From NCBI GenBank assembly GCA_936450465.1, contig OW388289.1:75690593-75754592 (forward strand): a stretch of 64,000 nucleotides of DNA, read 5' to 3'. Positions 1-15,300 of the stretch are shown in pieces. Both the position numbers and the translations under genes were made by a program. How positions within the stretch are numbered: the stretch's first letter is position 1; every line of letters starts with the position of its first letter. This stretch comes from Gibbula magus. Its lineage: Eukaryota; Mollusca; Gastropoda; Trochida; Trochidae. The notes under the pieces are model-generated. The model saw only the letters and a program-made list of their open reading frames with translations, did not search any database and was not told the DNA's origin.

Positions 1-3286
<3,286 letters not shown>

Positions 3287-3556
3287 ATGTGTACCTTGAC
3301 AGACTCTGTTGAACGATTCCCTTTATTTAATTGTTTTAATATGGTAAATGGTACAGGGACTTAACCAAAACATCAGCTTGACTGCTACCAACTGGAAGTA
3401 CTGAAACAAATTATACAAAAGTTCACTTTTATGCTGTTGACTTGTGACAATTATTCAACCGCTTTCTGATGTCACTGATAAAATGCATTTTTTTGCCTCC
3501 CTAGAAAGTGCTCAACATCACAATTTAAGAAACTAAGCAACAAGCGAAATCAATGA

Positions 3557-3562
3557 AATAAA
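3557..3562 (+). promoter_or_regulatory. Polyadenylation signal of the EEF2 gene
   Basis: AATAAA lies about 270 bases after the EEF2 stop codon. It is the first canonical hexamer in the 3' flank, so the 3'UTR would end near 3580. Confidence 0.55.
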
Positions 3563-3620
3563 TTGTGCCACAACTTAGAAAAAATGGTTTGTTTTTATTG
3601 TTCAGGCAAACCCCCCACGA

Positions 3621-3968
3621 CATCAACTTCCAAACACAAGGCATAACTCTTGTCAGTCTGCAATACTGCATAGCCACATGGCGTTGTGGGCTTTCTCCCT
3701 GCAATAATACTAGCAGCCATGATATAAGTGAAATACTCTTGAAAGCGGCGTTAAACCCAAACTCACCTCACCTCACCTGCAATACTGGTGGATTTAAGCC
3801 TTGCGGTATTTCCCTCACTTCGTTGTGCCTGGCTAGGTAGTGAATCGCTGCACCAGAAATGCATAGCGGGCCTGGATTTCTAAGCACTGATTTCTTAAGG
3901 AAATACTGCAAGGCCTAAATCAGCCAATAATGAGACTGGCAAGAGTTGTGCCTTGCATTGGGAAGTTG
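3621..3968. mobile_element. Palindromic (foldback-type) repeat, copy A, interrupted by a SINE
   Basis: The two ends are inverted copies of each other: CATCAACTTCCAAACACAAG at the left and a GCCTTGCATTGGGAAGTTG end at the right, followed inward by related AAATACTGCAAGGCCTAAAT blocks. The same element occurs at 17149-17366 and 18242-18442. No coding potential is seen. It is probably a non-autonomous DNA transposon or foldback element. Bases 3669-3776 are a later SINE insertion. Confidence 0.7.
3669..3776 (+). mobile_element. 5'-truncated SINE inserted in the palindromic repeat
   Basis: This is the 3' part of the SINE seen complete at 6394-6677; it shares CACATGGCGTTGTGGGCTTT and the end ATAAGTGAAATACTCTTGAA followed by a (CTCAC)n tail. 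The 11-bp direct repeat CTGCAATACTG flanks it at 3658-3668 and 3777-3787. That is the target-site duplication expected from LINE-driven retroposition. Confidence 0.8.
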
Positions 3969-5197
3969 CCATGACATGTGTTGAGCGCTAAACAGGGGAT
4001 ATTCACGGAACACTGCGCTGTGACCGGGTATGGTATCAGCCAATCAGAAAAAAACGTTCATTCTGCCCGTACATAACGAGTGGCCGCTATGTTTTTCCCA
4101 CAAGCTATTCCCGACTGCCCTTAGTTACAGTTTTGTCGAAAAACAAAAATGGTATTATGGTGCGCATGGGGAACATGTAATGGTGACCAGTGTTTTCCTG
4201 AAAGAGTGGAAGGAACATTCCTCGTAAATTTTCCAACTGTATTACAAAGAAAAATGTAGAAAAATGCAAGCGCTGGATAAAAGCAAGGGGCTGTCGTCGT
4301 ACGTGAACAACGCAATCTATCCAGATAAACACTAAAAACACATTAAATCTATAAAGAAAATTGAAATCCATGACTTTCTAAATTTAGTGTTTTCGCAGTT
4401 GATAGTGCAAGTGTCTGATAACCTCTCCCAAGACTTATCCCTCCATAATAACCTAAAAGTTCTAATTATTTACTTTTCAAGGCCGCGTTCAATGTTGAAA
4501 TATATCTTGGGGTATATATCCCCCGGCTCATGCAAGAAAATGATTTTAAAAAACTGATGCAATATTTATCTGCTAATGTATGTTACATTGTATTTTAGTC
4601 AGTGGTCATGTAGGCTACTGAATAAAATGTCGGTCTATTTATTAAAAAAATAATAGGCCTACCACTGTTAGAGTAAGGTAATAAACATTGTTCAATTTAA
4701 TTTACAACATAAACATATTTACAAATAAAATTCAATAAAAGGTTGAAAATTGCAAGTAATAATGATCCTTACAAAATTATGTCATGTTTCAGATCTGGAA
4801 GAATAATAATGTAATTGATATCTATTCAACTGTGTTAGGTCTCTGTTGTGAGTATAGATGTAGGTCTAGTTTTTGACTCATGACAACCAAGATAAAAATG
4901 AAAAAAAATAAATTAACAGGCCTGTTTTTCATTTAAAATATTACATACAACTTGTTTATTCTTTTATGGGTAGATTTCAATTTTATGTTAGTTTGTTTTT
5001 TCACAAACCTGGGAGTTTTGGAAACTGAAAACCAATACAAAATAATTATTATTTCAGTTTATATTAGTAGTTGTTTGTACTTTGATAGTTACAAACTAAA
5101 AAAAAAAAGTATTATTTTTATAAGAGTGGCCCAAGTTTGTTCTCAAAATGTCAAAAGTCGACCCAACATGGTCAAATTTCAAAATCCTGTATTCAAA
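3969..5197. other. Intergenic, no gene seen
   Basis: AT-rich sequence without a convincing reading frame, splice-linked exon or RNA gene. Short open frames here have no recognisable domain. Confidence 0.5.
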
Positions 5198-5591
5198 GTG
5201 TTGCAAGAATCACCGTTTTCCCCATAAGGTCCCATGTATTTCAGTGTAGCAAAGATAATTTTAATTATCTCTATTTCAAAATATTTCACTGAAAATTTAC
5301 ATGGAAACAGGAAATCTACTCCGCAACACGTAAACAAATTTTCATTTTGGATACAACATTATGTAACTTAACGGTTAATTTATTACTGAGGTATGTCCAT
5401 TTTTTCAGCCCCTTAGGTCTGCTTATATAATGGGGAAGTGACGTTACTGTAAAAATACAGAAAATCTCAAGATGTTAGATTAGTCATGTTGAATTTTGTA
5501 AGTTTTCGTTCACTGTACGATCATGAAAATGATTTATGCTACACTGAAATAACATAGGACCTTATGGGGAAAACGGCGATTCTTGCAACAC
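5198..5591. mobile_element. Miniature element with ~54-bp terminal inverted repeats, uninterrupted copy
   Basis: Left arm 5198-5252 begins GTGTTGCAAGAATCACCGTT. Right arm 5537-5591 is its inverted copy and ends GGCGATTCTTGCAACAC. The inside carries no open frame. A second copy in opposite orientation at about 18500-19679 is split by another transposon. This copy supplies the empty-site sequence for that insertion. Confidence 0.75.
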
Positions 5592-6330
5592 TTTTGGCAC
5601 TGTGCTGTAATGAGCAGCTCCGACTTAGTCGGAGCTGCTATCAGTTTTTGTGCAGTTTCTGTCGCGTTTTGTATTCACTAACTTTTTTCCTAGAAGGTTT
5701 TGAGAACTCATATACATAACTTCTTACTTATGCCCCTGGGGAATTTTTTTTACATGTTCATATTCAAGGTCAAAGGTCAAGGTCACGAGTTCTGAAATTG
5801 CTAAAAAAAATCCTTGTAAACACGATAACTTGAAAAATATTTGTGCTATCAGGCTCTTATTTGGTGTATTTCAACTATGGATAAAGGCCAAGATTTGAAA
5901 AGGTTTTCACTAACATCCGTCAAAGGTCAAGGTCACAGCGAGGGCACGACTTGAGCATGCTTTTGCGAAGATGCCTTATTTCAACTATTAACACTTTGAA
6001 TCATTACATGATTGTTATACACAATGAAAAGTGATCACTGATTGTGTGACCTTGAAGGTCAAAAGTCAAGGTCATGAGATATTGCTTAAGGCCATGCTAA
6101 CCCTTTGATTAAATTTTGAAATCTGAAATAGGTTTTAAGATCAAACTTGTGACCCCAGTGATGATTCAACTTGTTAGTAATAACTCGAATAATGAAAATT
6201 GTTAAAAAAAATTCCCATTTTATTGATGCTGACGAGAAGGCGGAAAAGGGAAAGCCGATACCCTAAGTTTCGGGGCTGCTCTGCTTATGCGGTGTCCCGC
6301 AAACGCTCATCTAGTTTAACAGTACAACAT
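5592..6330. repeat. Old dispersed repeat rich in AGGTCA half-sites
   Basis: Starts with a hairpin around GCTCCGACTTAGTCGGAGC at about 5614-5638 and contains several AAGGTCAAGGTCAC motifs (5767-5785, near 5925, and near 6050-6075). Similar motif clusters recur at 14500-14870. This looks like an ancient dispersed repeat, not a gene. Confidence 0.5.
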
Positions 6331-6393
6331 GTAGTCAGGAGCATGGCAATAACTTTCATTATGCAAGATTGAAATCATTATCTAGTTCTTTGA

Positions 6394-6677
6394 AGGGGCG
6401 GGTTAGTGCATTCGGCTTCGGACCAAGAGGTCCGGCGTTTGAATCCTGCCAGGGGCACGGCAACTTTGCCTGCAGTACACGCAGTAAGGTTTGGGTGCAA
6501 TGCTACTGAATTTCAGCGTAGTACCACCCATGGTTCCCTAGTTGCAGCCAATGTTAACAGGTTTCACCGCAAACCATAACCACATGGCGTTGTGGGCTTT
6601 CTCCCTGCCATAACACTAGCAGCTGCGATATAAGTGAAATACTCTTGAAGGTGATGTTAAACCCCAACTCACCTCGC
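6394..6677 (+). mobile_element. Full-length tRNA-derived SINE
   Basis: The head resembles a tRNA gene. A box A-like TAGTGCATTCGG is followed by a box B-like GTTTGAATCC (6437-6446), as in an RNA polymerase III promoter. The body and tail end ATACTCTTGAAGGTGATGTT and AACTCACCTCGC. A perfect 12-bp duplication, CTAGTTCTTTGA, flanks it at 6382-6393 and 6678-6689. Its length of 284 bp suits a tRNA-derived SINE. Fragments of the same family lie at 3669-3776 and, reversed, at 22601-22712. Confidence 0.88.
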
Positions 6678-6689
6678 CTAGTTCTTTGA

Positions 6690-8772
6690 TATATGAACAC
6701 TTGAATGAAAACAAACGCCAGTAGACAGGACATTGTATAAGGCTCAACTTTATTAACAAGCGAAACTTCTTGAGATTCAACGCTCCCTGAGTGAACACAG
6801 ATATAAATATTACATGTCATTTAATATTGTTTCAGACTGAAAGAAATAGTATACAAATAGAGCAGGGTTCATTGTTTCATGGTGAAGACTGAATAGATTG
6901 TTCTCAATATAATGCACAATCTCTAGCCCTGAAAAATCAGTCTAGAAATTGTCAGTGCATAACAAACATGAATTCACAATGAAGTTTTCATAAAATTGGT
7001 AGTCCAAGTATCACAATTCCTGCAAAGACATTGAAGAAAAGAAATCTTTCTAATTACAAGGACAATCACCTTACATGACATAAAAATCTTTGATCGCCTA
7101 GGTGCAGGGTACCACCCCTCCAGAGAGTGTACCAGTTCTGGAGAAGTCTAAAATTGTGAAAAATTTACGGCCAATGGCATAAGCTAATCATATTAAAAAA
7201 ATGAGCTTCCTAACACTACTAGTTCCTGAAGAGAAATTTTAGGTTTCAGTTTAACCCTGCCTGCCATATTTGAGAAGTGATTTTAACCAAATGGAACAAG
7301 TTTTGTAAAGATGTTATTCTGAAAATTTTAGCTTTCTGTATCCAATTGTTTTGGAGAAGTCGTTCAAAGATTTTACACACCCATATTTGATAGGGGGGTC
7401 AAGTCCAAATGAACAAACTTGAAACTTCATGTTATAAAGATGTTATTCTGAAAATTTAAGCTTCCTAAGCCAACTGGTTTTGGAAAAGTCGTTTAAGGGA
7501 AACTGCCTGCCACGCCCACATTTGAGGGGGGGGGGGGGGGGGTCTGGATAAAATGTACAAAATAAGATAAAACGACCTCCCCACAAAATTTGAACTTTGG
7601 GTGTGTAGCGGTTCTGGAGTTGAAGTCGAAAATGTCAAAAGTTTACCGATGCCGGATGTAGGCCCATGCCATGGCAGCTCATTGGGCTCTGTACATGACT
7701 TTAGTCATTACTTACATGTGTAATAATAGGTTTATGACAATGCAATGATATGTCGCCAACCTTCAATTCCAGTGTTTCCACCCATTCGAAAAGGTAGAAA
7801 AATAACTTGGAGTAATTTCTAACTTGCACTCAATATCTCTCACTTAAGTTTGCTCTCAAATCATGTTAAAAGGCCTTCCATAAGTGCTTTATGGGGGTGG
7901 AAGGAAAACATCTATAAATATATTCATTCCAAAAAGAATGGGAACACCTTTATTTGTATACATGTTTGCGGATAAATGAATTATCAAAACATCATATTGT
8001 GCCCGTTATCAAGGGCGATTTCAATAAAGGGATGTTCTAAGCTTTCACTGAAACGATGGTTTTAATGAATGCATTAAGACCCAAATTTGCCTAAATTTGT
8101 GTATTTTTGTGAGATCATTACCTCTTGTCCTAACGGTAAAAAAGACTACTCAATATCTTACTATACACAAGAGTCATCAGAAGATGACATATCCCACCGG
8201 TCCCACATAATTTGTAAAACACATCTTTCACAGATAATTGTATATCTACTACTTAATGGGTAATACACATGCTGAGATACAGATATGATGAAGACCTATC
8301 TCTGAACAAAGTCAAAATCAAACACTTTCTATGAAAACGGCACAAAAAATACTTCATAAATCTAAAAATATCAAAAAGCACCACTTCTGTTACTGGGTTA
8401 TACACATGCAAAGTTTCAGGAAGATATGAGTTTTGGAGCTGTGCTCCGAAAACAAACCTGTCTCTGAACAAAGTCCAAATTCGAAATGTTTCTATGGAAA
8501 CGTAAAAAAAAACATTTTCAGAAATCACAAAATATCAAAAGGTACCACTTCAGTAGAACGGTTTTCGAGTTCTGCTCCGGAAACGAAATGATTACGGACG
8601 GACAGGGCGAGGACTATGACTATATTGCTGCTTTAGACTATTGGTATAGAGGGGGTGTGGATACTTACACTTTTATATACAATTTCCTGTGATATGATAC
8701 TATTAAAACATTTGAGACATTTTATGAATTTGAACATTGGCAAGATTGTCTCTAATTTTGTCAGTGGCACAA
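6690..8772. repeat. Intergenic with degraded dispersed repeats
   Basis: No gene is supported. The stretch 7100-7680 contains repeated blocks of the type 'tatttgag-gggg-tc...gaacaaacttgaa', including a 17-base poly-G run at 7526-7542. A similar repeat style appears at 8150-8600 (tctctgaacaaagtc blocks occur twice). Confidence 0.5.
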
Positions 8773-8945
8773 TCTACTCTTCCTCCATTGTCTGTACACA
8801 ATCTACAGTTCCTCCATTGTCTGTACACAATCTACACTTCCTCCATTGTCTGTACACAATCTACACTTCCTCCATTGTCTGTACACAATCTACACTTCCT
8901 CCATTGTCTGTACACAATCTACACTTCCTCCATTGTCTGTACACA
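8773..8945. repeat. 29-bp minisatellite, six copies
   Basis: Six head-to-tail copies of a 29-bp unit containing TCTACACTTCCTCCATTGTC then TGTACACAA. Copies 3-6 are identical; copies 1 and 2 differ by one or two bases in the TCTAC-TCTTCC / TCTAC-AGTTCC part. The period is not a multiple of three, so the open frames across it are artefacts. Confidence 0.95.
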
Positions 8946-9302
8946 TGATTTCAGCTTTCTGAGGCTTCTCCAGAAGGAAAAGATGAAAAAGGTTCTTAGG
9001 TCATGGTCCTCTTGGCCCTTATTAGGGCCACAGTCACCAAATCTACAATCCCCATTGGCCAATGAGTCCATATTAACAAATGTTCAGCTTTCTAGGTCCA
9101 TTTCTTCTTCACAGGATGAAAATAAGCTTTTAGGACATGACCCTCATTTGGGGACACATTGGCACCAGATCTCTGCTATCCATCCGCCCTTATCTTTATC
9201 AGTCTGGACCAAAGTGACCAGGTTAAAGGTTTCTTATTTTAAATTTGTAAAATGACACCTTTGGGCTGGTTTGTTTTCATGAAATAGGTGAAGGGTTAAG
9301 TG
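8946..9302. other. 3' flank of the SLC22 gene, no separate gene
   Basis: Holds a dispersed-repeat block (AAGGTTCTTAGGTCATGGTC, then CTCTTGGCCC) and probably the transporter's 3'UTR on the minus strand. No clear reverse-strand AATAAA was recognised. Confidence 0.35.
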
Positions 9303-12300
9303 CTAGACTTGTAGAGATTCGCTGTTTCCTGTATTCAGTGGAAATATCTCCCTTTCCTCCTGTTGGGCTGTGTAGGATTCACTTGTACCTGTATGGAGCT
9401 GATCTTTAAGGGGCTGGTCAACTGTTTCCTCCATAAAGAACATGAGAACTCCACACACAAGCGCTAAGGCTCCAAACACTGTGAAAGGCATTGCCATCTG
9501 TCCTGAATCTCCCTGCAGCATAATATTCAGAGATCTTTGTTAGCATTTCAATATCAACTAAATATTCCTTTTATTATGCTTAGATTTTCGTTTCTGATCA
9601 AAATTCTTAAAAAACACACAATGTTTATCCCATCAAGTGAAGTAGAAACTTTATATTTTCACAAGTAGTGCATCATTTTATAACTCATATTAATAAAGAT
9701 GAGATAAACATTGCTTATGTCAAGAAATGATGGATTCTATATCCAGTATATGAATTACATATTTTCATGCAAGTGAACAATGTGATGTAATGAAGTCCTA
9801 TAAGATGCCAGACCAGTGCTATCGGTATAGTGTTCTGCTGATACCCGTCGCAAGTCAACAGGGTTACGGTCAAGGTCACACAGTAATTTTCTATTGTTTT
9901 CCTCCAGTCTATGAATATCTGCTTATTTCAAACTAAATGGTATGACAAACTGAATCTCTGAATCAAGTAATTTTGCTTGGTTGTTTAATGTAAACAGAAG
10001 CATAAAATAAAATCATTATTACAAAGATGGAATGGACTAAGTCGGTGGTTGTGTTGATTGCATCTCTATACATTCTTGTTACATGTACTTCATCACTTCA
10101 ATTGGCAACAACAGAGGAAATGATAGATTAGCTTACGACTGATGTTATCGCATGGATTGCTAAGTGAAAGGATGTAATAGTTAACACAATAATCCCGGTT
10201 ATGACAGAGGTGAAATATCAACTTACCAAGAACACAATTTGGGGAGCTACTATTCCTCCGATGCGAGCGGACATGGAGCATGCTCCGACTCCAATGTTCC
10301 TACATTTATAAACAAGAAGACATGTCATCAACATCCCTGCCAGATTGTAGGGCTGGGACGGGTAACCCGGATACCCGGGACGGGTGGGTATTGAGTAGGA
10401 CCCGGGTACCCATCACACTACCCGGACCCGTTTTTATCATGTGACTAATCATAAAACAGTTTAATTTGTTATTCTTTCATTTCAAGATTACAATGTATTT
10501 GAAGATTCTAACATAATATTAAAATGATCGATTGTCATACATAATAAATTTGATTGAAATAGCCATGGGTCTCTATGCTAGGCTTCTAGCCCAATGTTCC
10601 AGCCAACCAGTTGAATAAAGTAGTACAAAATCTTACAAATAGATGTTGGAGATCGACAAAACGGGTATCCGGGTAGGGTAGGGTAACAGGTGGTCGGGTA
10701 CCCGGGTAGGAAATATCTACCTGTCCCAGCCCTACCAGATTGGTTTTCATTTTCATTTCATTTTCATTTTCCCCCAGATATTAAAATGGGCTCCATCTGA
10801 CCCTAAATCTTTTTTGGAGCAGAACTATATAAAACAAGAGTGCTCTGAGAGCACAAAAAAACCCAGGCCATAACTCTGAAAATATTAATCCGATTGGCCC
10901 CAAAAAATCACATCCGTAACACCGATGTATATCCAAAGCATGTGTAAAGTTTCAGAAAGATTGGTTAAATGTTGGAGAAATTGTTTTCAGAACACAGGTA
11001 CTGTCAGTGTGAAATTGGAAAGCTCTAATTGAGCGCTCTAAGTCAAGGGACATAACTCTGAAAATATTAATCTGATTGGTCTCTAAAAAGCACATGCGAT
11101 CACTGATTTTCAAAGACTGGTAAAAAAAAAATGTGGGAGGAGTTGATTTCGTAACACAAGTACCCTTTTTGGGACGGACAGACAGACGGGCTCTGCCACA
11201 ACATAAACCCCCTTGGGTTTCACCAAGGGGTTAAAAACGTAAGGCATAGCTCAACAAAACTTGATGTTCCTTTTGGGGTATTTCTTCCATGCTTTTTGTA
11301 TTTGTCTGTTTCAATGGAATCAAAAGCCCTAAACTTTTCTCCACTTTGCAGACTGAGGATTTTGTTATATTTGATATCAAAAGAAAATTGGATGAGATTC
11401 TGTTTACAAAACGATTTTTATTAGTTTTCAAAAAAAGAAATGTACATCTCTGCTTCAGTACTGTCTACTTGCAGTGCAGTGATGTCATGACATTGTGACG
11501 TCATAAAGTTTATAACATCATAGCACTGTGAGACATATATTTTGTGATATTAAAACATTATGATGTACAGTTTTGATAACGGTTCATTCACCCAGGCTTA
11601 ACTGATGATAGTAACACCACTTCTCGTATAAAACAATTTAAAGTACTAAATAATTCAAGGACTAAAAGAAGAAAACAACAAAGGTTGACCTCTACCTGAT
11701 CACTGTTGGGAAGGTCTCCGCAGAGAAAACCTGAACTGCCGCCCACCCTCCAGATATTCCAGACTTGCCGATAAGAGCAAATACCAGTGTCAGGGAGGGT
11801 ATGTTGACTTCTGTGAGCACAATGATATTAAGATGAACAATTTCTGTGTTCAAACATTTCATATAAATTAAAAAGAAATCAGTTTGATTTATATTATGGT
11901 ATCAAAAGTGTTTTCCTTTCAGTTCCCTAATCCCAATCCCAAAATTAATATGAACAAGAAAATAAATCATTGTTGTAAAACATTCACTTCCACCATACAA
12001 TATTGGTAAGGATTCTTTGATTATTTCAGGTTGACATAATATACACATTACACATATATACCAACTCAAATGTTCATTCTCTATGATGACTTCAAAAAAC
12101 TTTAATATTCAGATTTTCTGATTTCTGATTTCTAATTTTAAGTCACTGATTTGATTCAAATAAATTTGATCTAAAACAGTTCCATAACAGTTTTTTCCCC
12201 ACCAATCAGTATCCTGTCAGCATATGTTCAATATGGAAAACCGTTTCGTACTGGCAATGTCAAGAGCAAGAATGAGGAGACAGGAAGTTCCGGCCAGCAG

Positions 12301-15300
12301 CATGAGACAGGCGGTGGTCCTCCTGCGACCGAGGCAGTTGTTGACGAGCACCACGAACACCAGGGCCGGGATCTCCACCAGCCCGGACAGGAACACATTG
12401 AGGTAGCGGTTCCCGGACAGATTCTTAGCATTGAAGTTGAGGCCGTAGTAAACAGAGCTTGACACAAACCTGGAAGAAAGTTCTGGGGAATTATGAAATG
12501 TCTCACCTAAGAAGACAATGGACTTACTTGTCAAAATATATTTGAGATTTGAATAAATCTAGAATCAAACCATGAAGAAAGTAAATCTGAAACTGTCATT
12601 TAATAAATGTCTCACAGATGTAGTTGAAGTGTATCACGTTATTCCTGCACCAACTTCCACCCTCATAACACAAGAAAATCCATGTTATCACTACAGTATA
12701 TTGGCTAAAGAAGTGATTGGGTCAGCAAAGAGTCTAACAGTCAAGGCTGCAATTTTACAATTTTTTGTGTAATCACTGATTTCATAGTAAGCCTTTTAAG
12801 AGATCTGATGTGTGTGCTTGAACTGGAAGGGGAAAACATGGTGGAATATTCAATCAATTGATAAGAAAAGTGTTTCAAATTCATAAGTGAAAAGTGAGTA
12901 TTTGACTCTGTAGCTCATCAAATTTTGCATGATTTAGTACCTCTGAAGATAGGTTAAATAATTGCATTTTAGTGATTTTAACTCTTAAGAAAAAGTCAAA
13001 AGAAGATTTTTGGGAGAGATCACTATGCCCCTATTAAAAACTTGCAACTTGATGTCAAAGACTTTCTCACTCAAAGACTACAAACAGATGCTATAACTCT
13101 ATCTGGCCTTATAGGCTGAAAACTGCTACCATCCCTGTGTTAATCAAGTGCTCCCACACTCAGTACTTACCAGGCATACATGAGAATGAGTGTGCCTCGT
13201 AGAAGTGGACCTGAGCTGAACAAGTGTAAGTATGTGTACTGCTTCTGTTCCAGCTGTCTGCTCTCCTCTCCCTGCAATACAATTATTATCATAGCAGGAA
13301 ATGTAGGAAACTGATTGGTATAGGCATGTTGTAAAACAACTTCAATGTGCTACAGAGTGAATTGAATAGGCCAGTCAGACCACATGTAACCTGGTACCTT
13401 TACTCTGTGTAGACAGACACCTGTTCTAGGTCATTTCTCCATCATGACATTTATTCATATACTGCTTTGTATATTGGTTGCTGTATTGTGCAAGTCATAT
13501 CATCCAAGGAAACATGATACCCCTGGTTTCCATAAAATATATATCTCCCATACGGTGAGCTGAACTTCACTGATAGCGTAAAACTGAACTATGCACATGA
13601 TCATGGCACCACGATATTGGTTACTTCTCAGGAGATTCCTACAAATCTACATAGGTGAATGAGGATTAGGATAATGACAACACTATGCTTTTAAATGTTA
13701 TAACATATATAACCTTGATTAATCTGATGGTTTAAGTAGTGGCCAATTTACAGATATCACAACTTCTTAACCATCCTGGATTGTCTACTGACTGAAGTTA
13801 GGCAATCCCGGAATATTCCAAGACCTGCCAGTGAGGGATGAAGCTGCGGTGAATTTTCAAAAGTTTCATCTTTTTGGCTCCTTAAATGAAAAGACAAACT
13901 GATTCAAATTTAGTTGACCTTATCAAACTTATAGTTTACAAGGATAAAAAAAACTCACCTCAACATATAGTTTAAGACCTGAGAAGTCGGGAACAGGACG
14001 ATTGTTTGTGGCAGCCATTGCTGTGAGAATTGCTTGGGCTTCTTTAAAGCGACCTCGACTTAGCAGCCATCTTGGACTTTCAGGGATAAACCTAAAAAGA
14101 ATTGGATTTAAAATATATATATATATATACAATGTATATATATTGGGATATATAACGCAAAGCGGTGTAAAACACATGTCCATGTGATTATTGCTATAAA
14201 ACTCCTTACATTCCTTACTTGTACGATAAGCCTACTCCCAATTAAGAAACTAATGACCTTAACCACAATTGAAAGTAATGATTTTGCCGTCATGCTGTTG
14301 CTGTTCATTGATATATCATTATGAAAATAACGTGATAGTCAATTATACAACTATCCACTATCAATTCTGATAAAATTCTTCATCCTCTTCAGAAACAAGT
14401 AGTTGTCACTAAGGTGACATAATCCCCCGCCGCAAAGTTATACTTCAAAATGTAAAAATAATGTCAAGATTAGCAAAATCGACTGTCAAACATGTCGAAA
14501 AAGTAAAAAGTTCCGCTGTGACCTTGAAAATAATGTCAAGGTCACCAAAATCTAATCAGCCCGTGGTCTTCCCTAGAAGGTGCTTTGTGCAAGAAATGAT
14601 GGAATTCCGGTGAATGGTTCTTGAGATATCCCACTGACAAGCTTGACATGTACATTAACATGTCAAAAAAAATCAAAGTTCCGCTGTGACCTTGAAAATA
14701 ATGTCAAGGTCACCAAAATCTAATCAGTCTGTCGTCTTTCCTTGGAGAAGCTATGTATAAAATATGAAGAGAATCCAGCGAATGGTTATTGAGATATCCC
14801 GCTGACAAGGATAAAATGACAAAGTCTCATTGTGACCTTGAAATGAAGGTCAAGGTCACAAACCTCTGTAGGAACATTACTCTTCCTATGATGAACCCAT
14901 ATGCAAAATATGAAAAGAATCCAGTGAATAGTATTTGAGTTATTCCATTTCGTACGGACGGACGGACGCAGTCAAATACTATATCCCCCGCTTCGCGCTA
15001 AACGCGCGGCGGGGGATAATAAGATCAAACATACCACCAAGACAGTATAACAAACACCCCGGAGCCCGATGTTGCCATGGTGAGGTGGCGCCAGTCCCGT
15101 AGAAAGAACGCCCAGAGCGCAAGGGTCATGAGACCGACAGCCCAGAAGCCCACACATCCACAGAATGTCCTCCAGGCAGGAGTCACAAACTCCAAGGGTA
15201 GAACAAAGTTCACTACCAGGCTTCCTGCATCAGTGAGGAATAACATATAGAGCTCTGTTAGTAATGTCCTACTACTCTTCAGATCTGAGTCAGAAAATTT

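Noticed and set aside
8655..9255. Open frames of 97 and 172 aa across the minisatellite
   Set aside because: The 29-bp unit rotates the frame every copy, so the repeating peptide is only a product of the satellite without stop codons.
12224..12506. Plus-strand and second minus-strand frames over SLC22 exon 6
   Set aside because: They are shadows of the transporter exon, which is supported by family similarity and phase.
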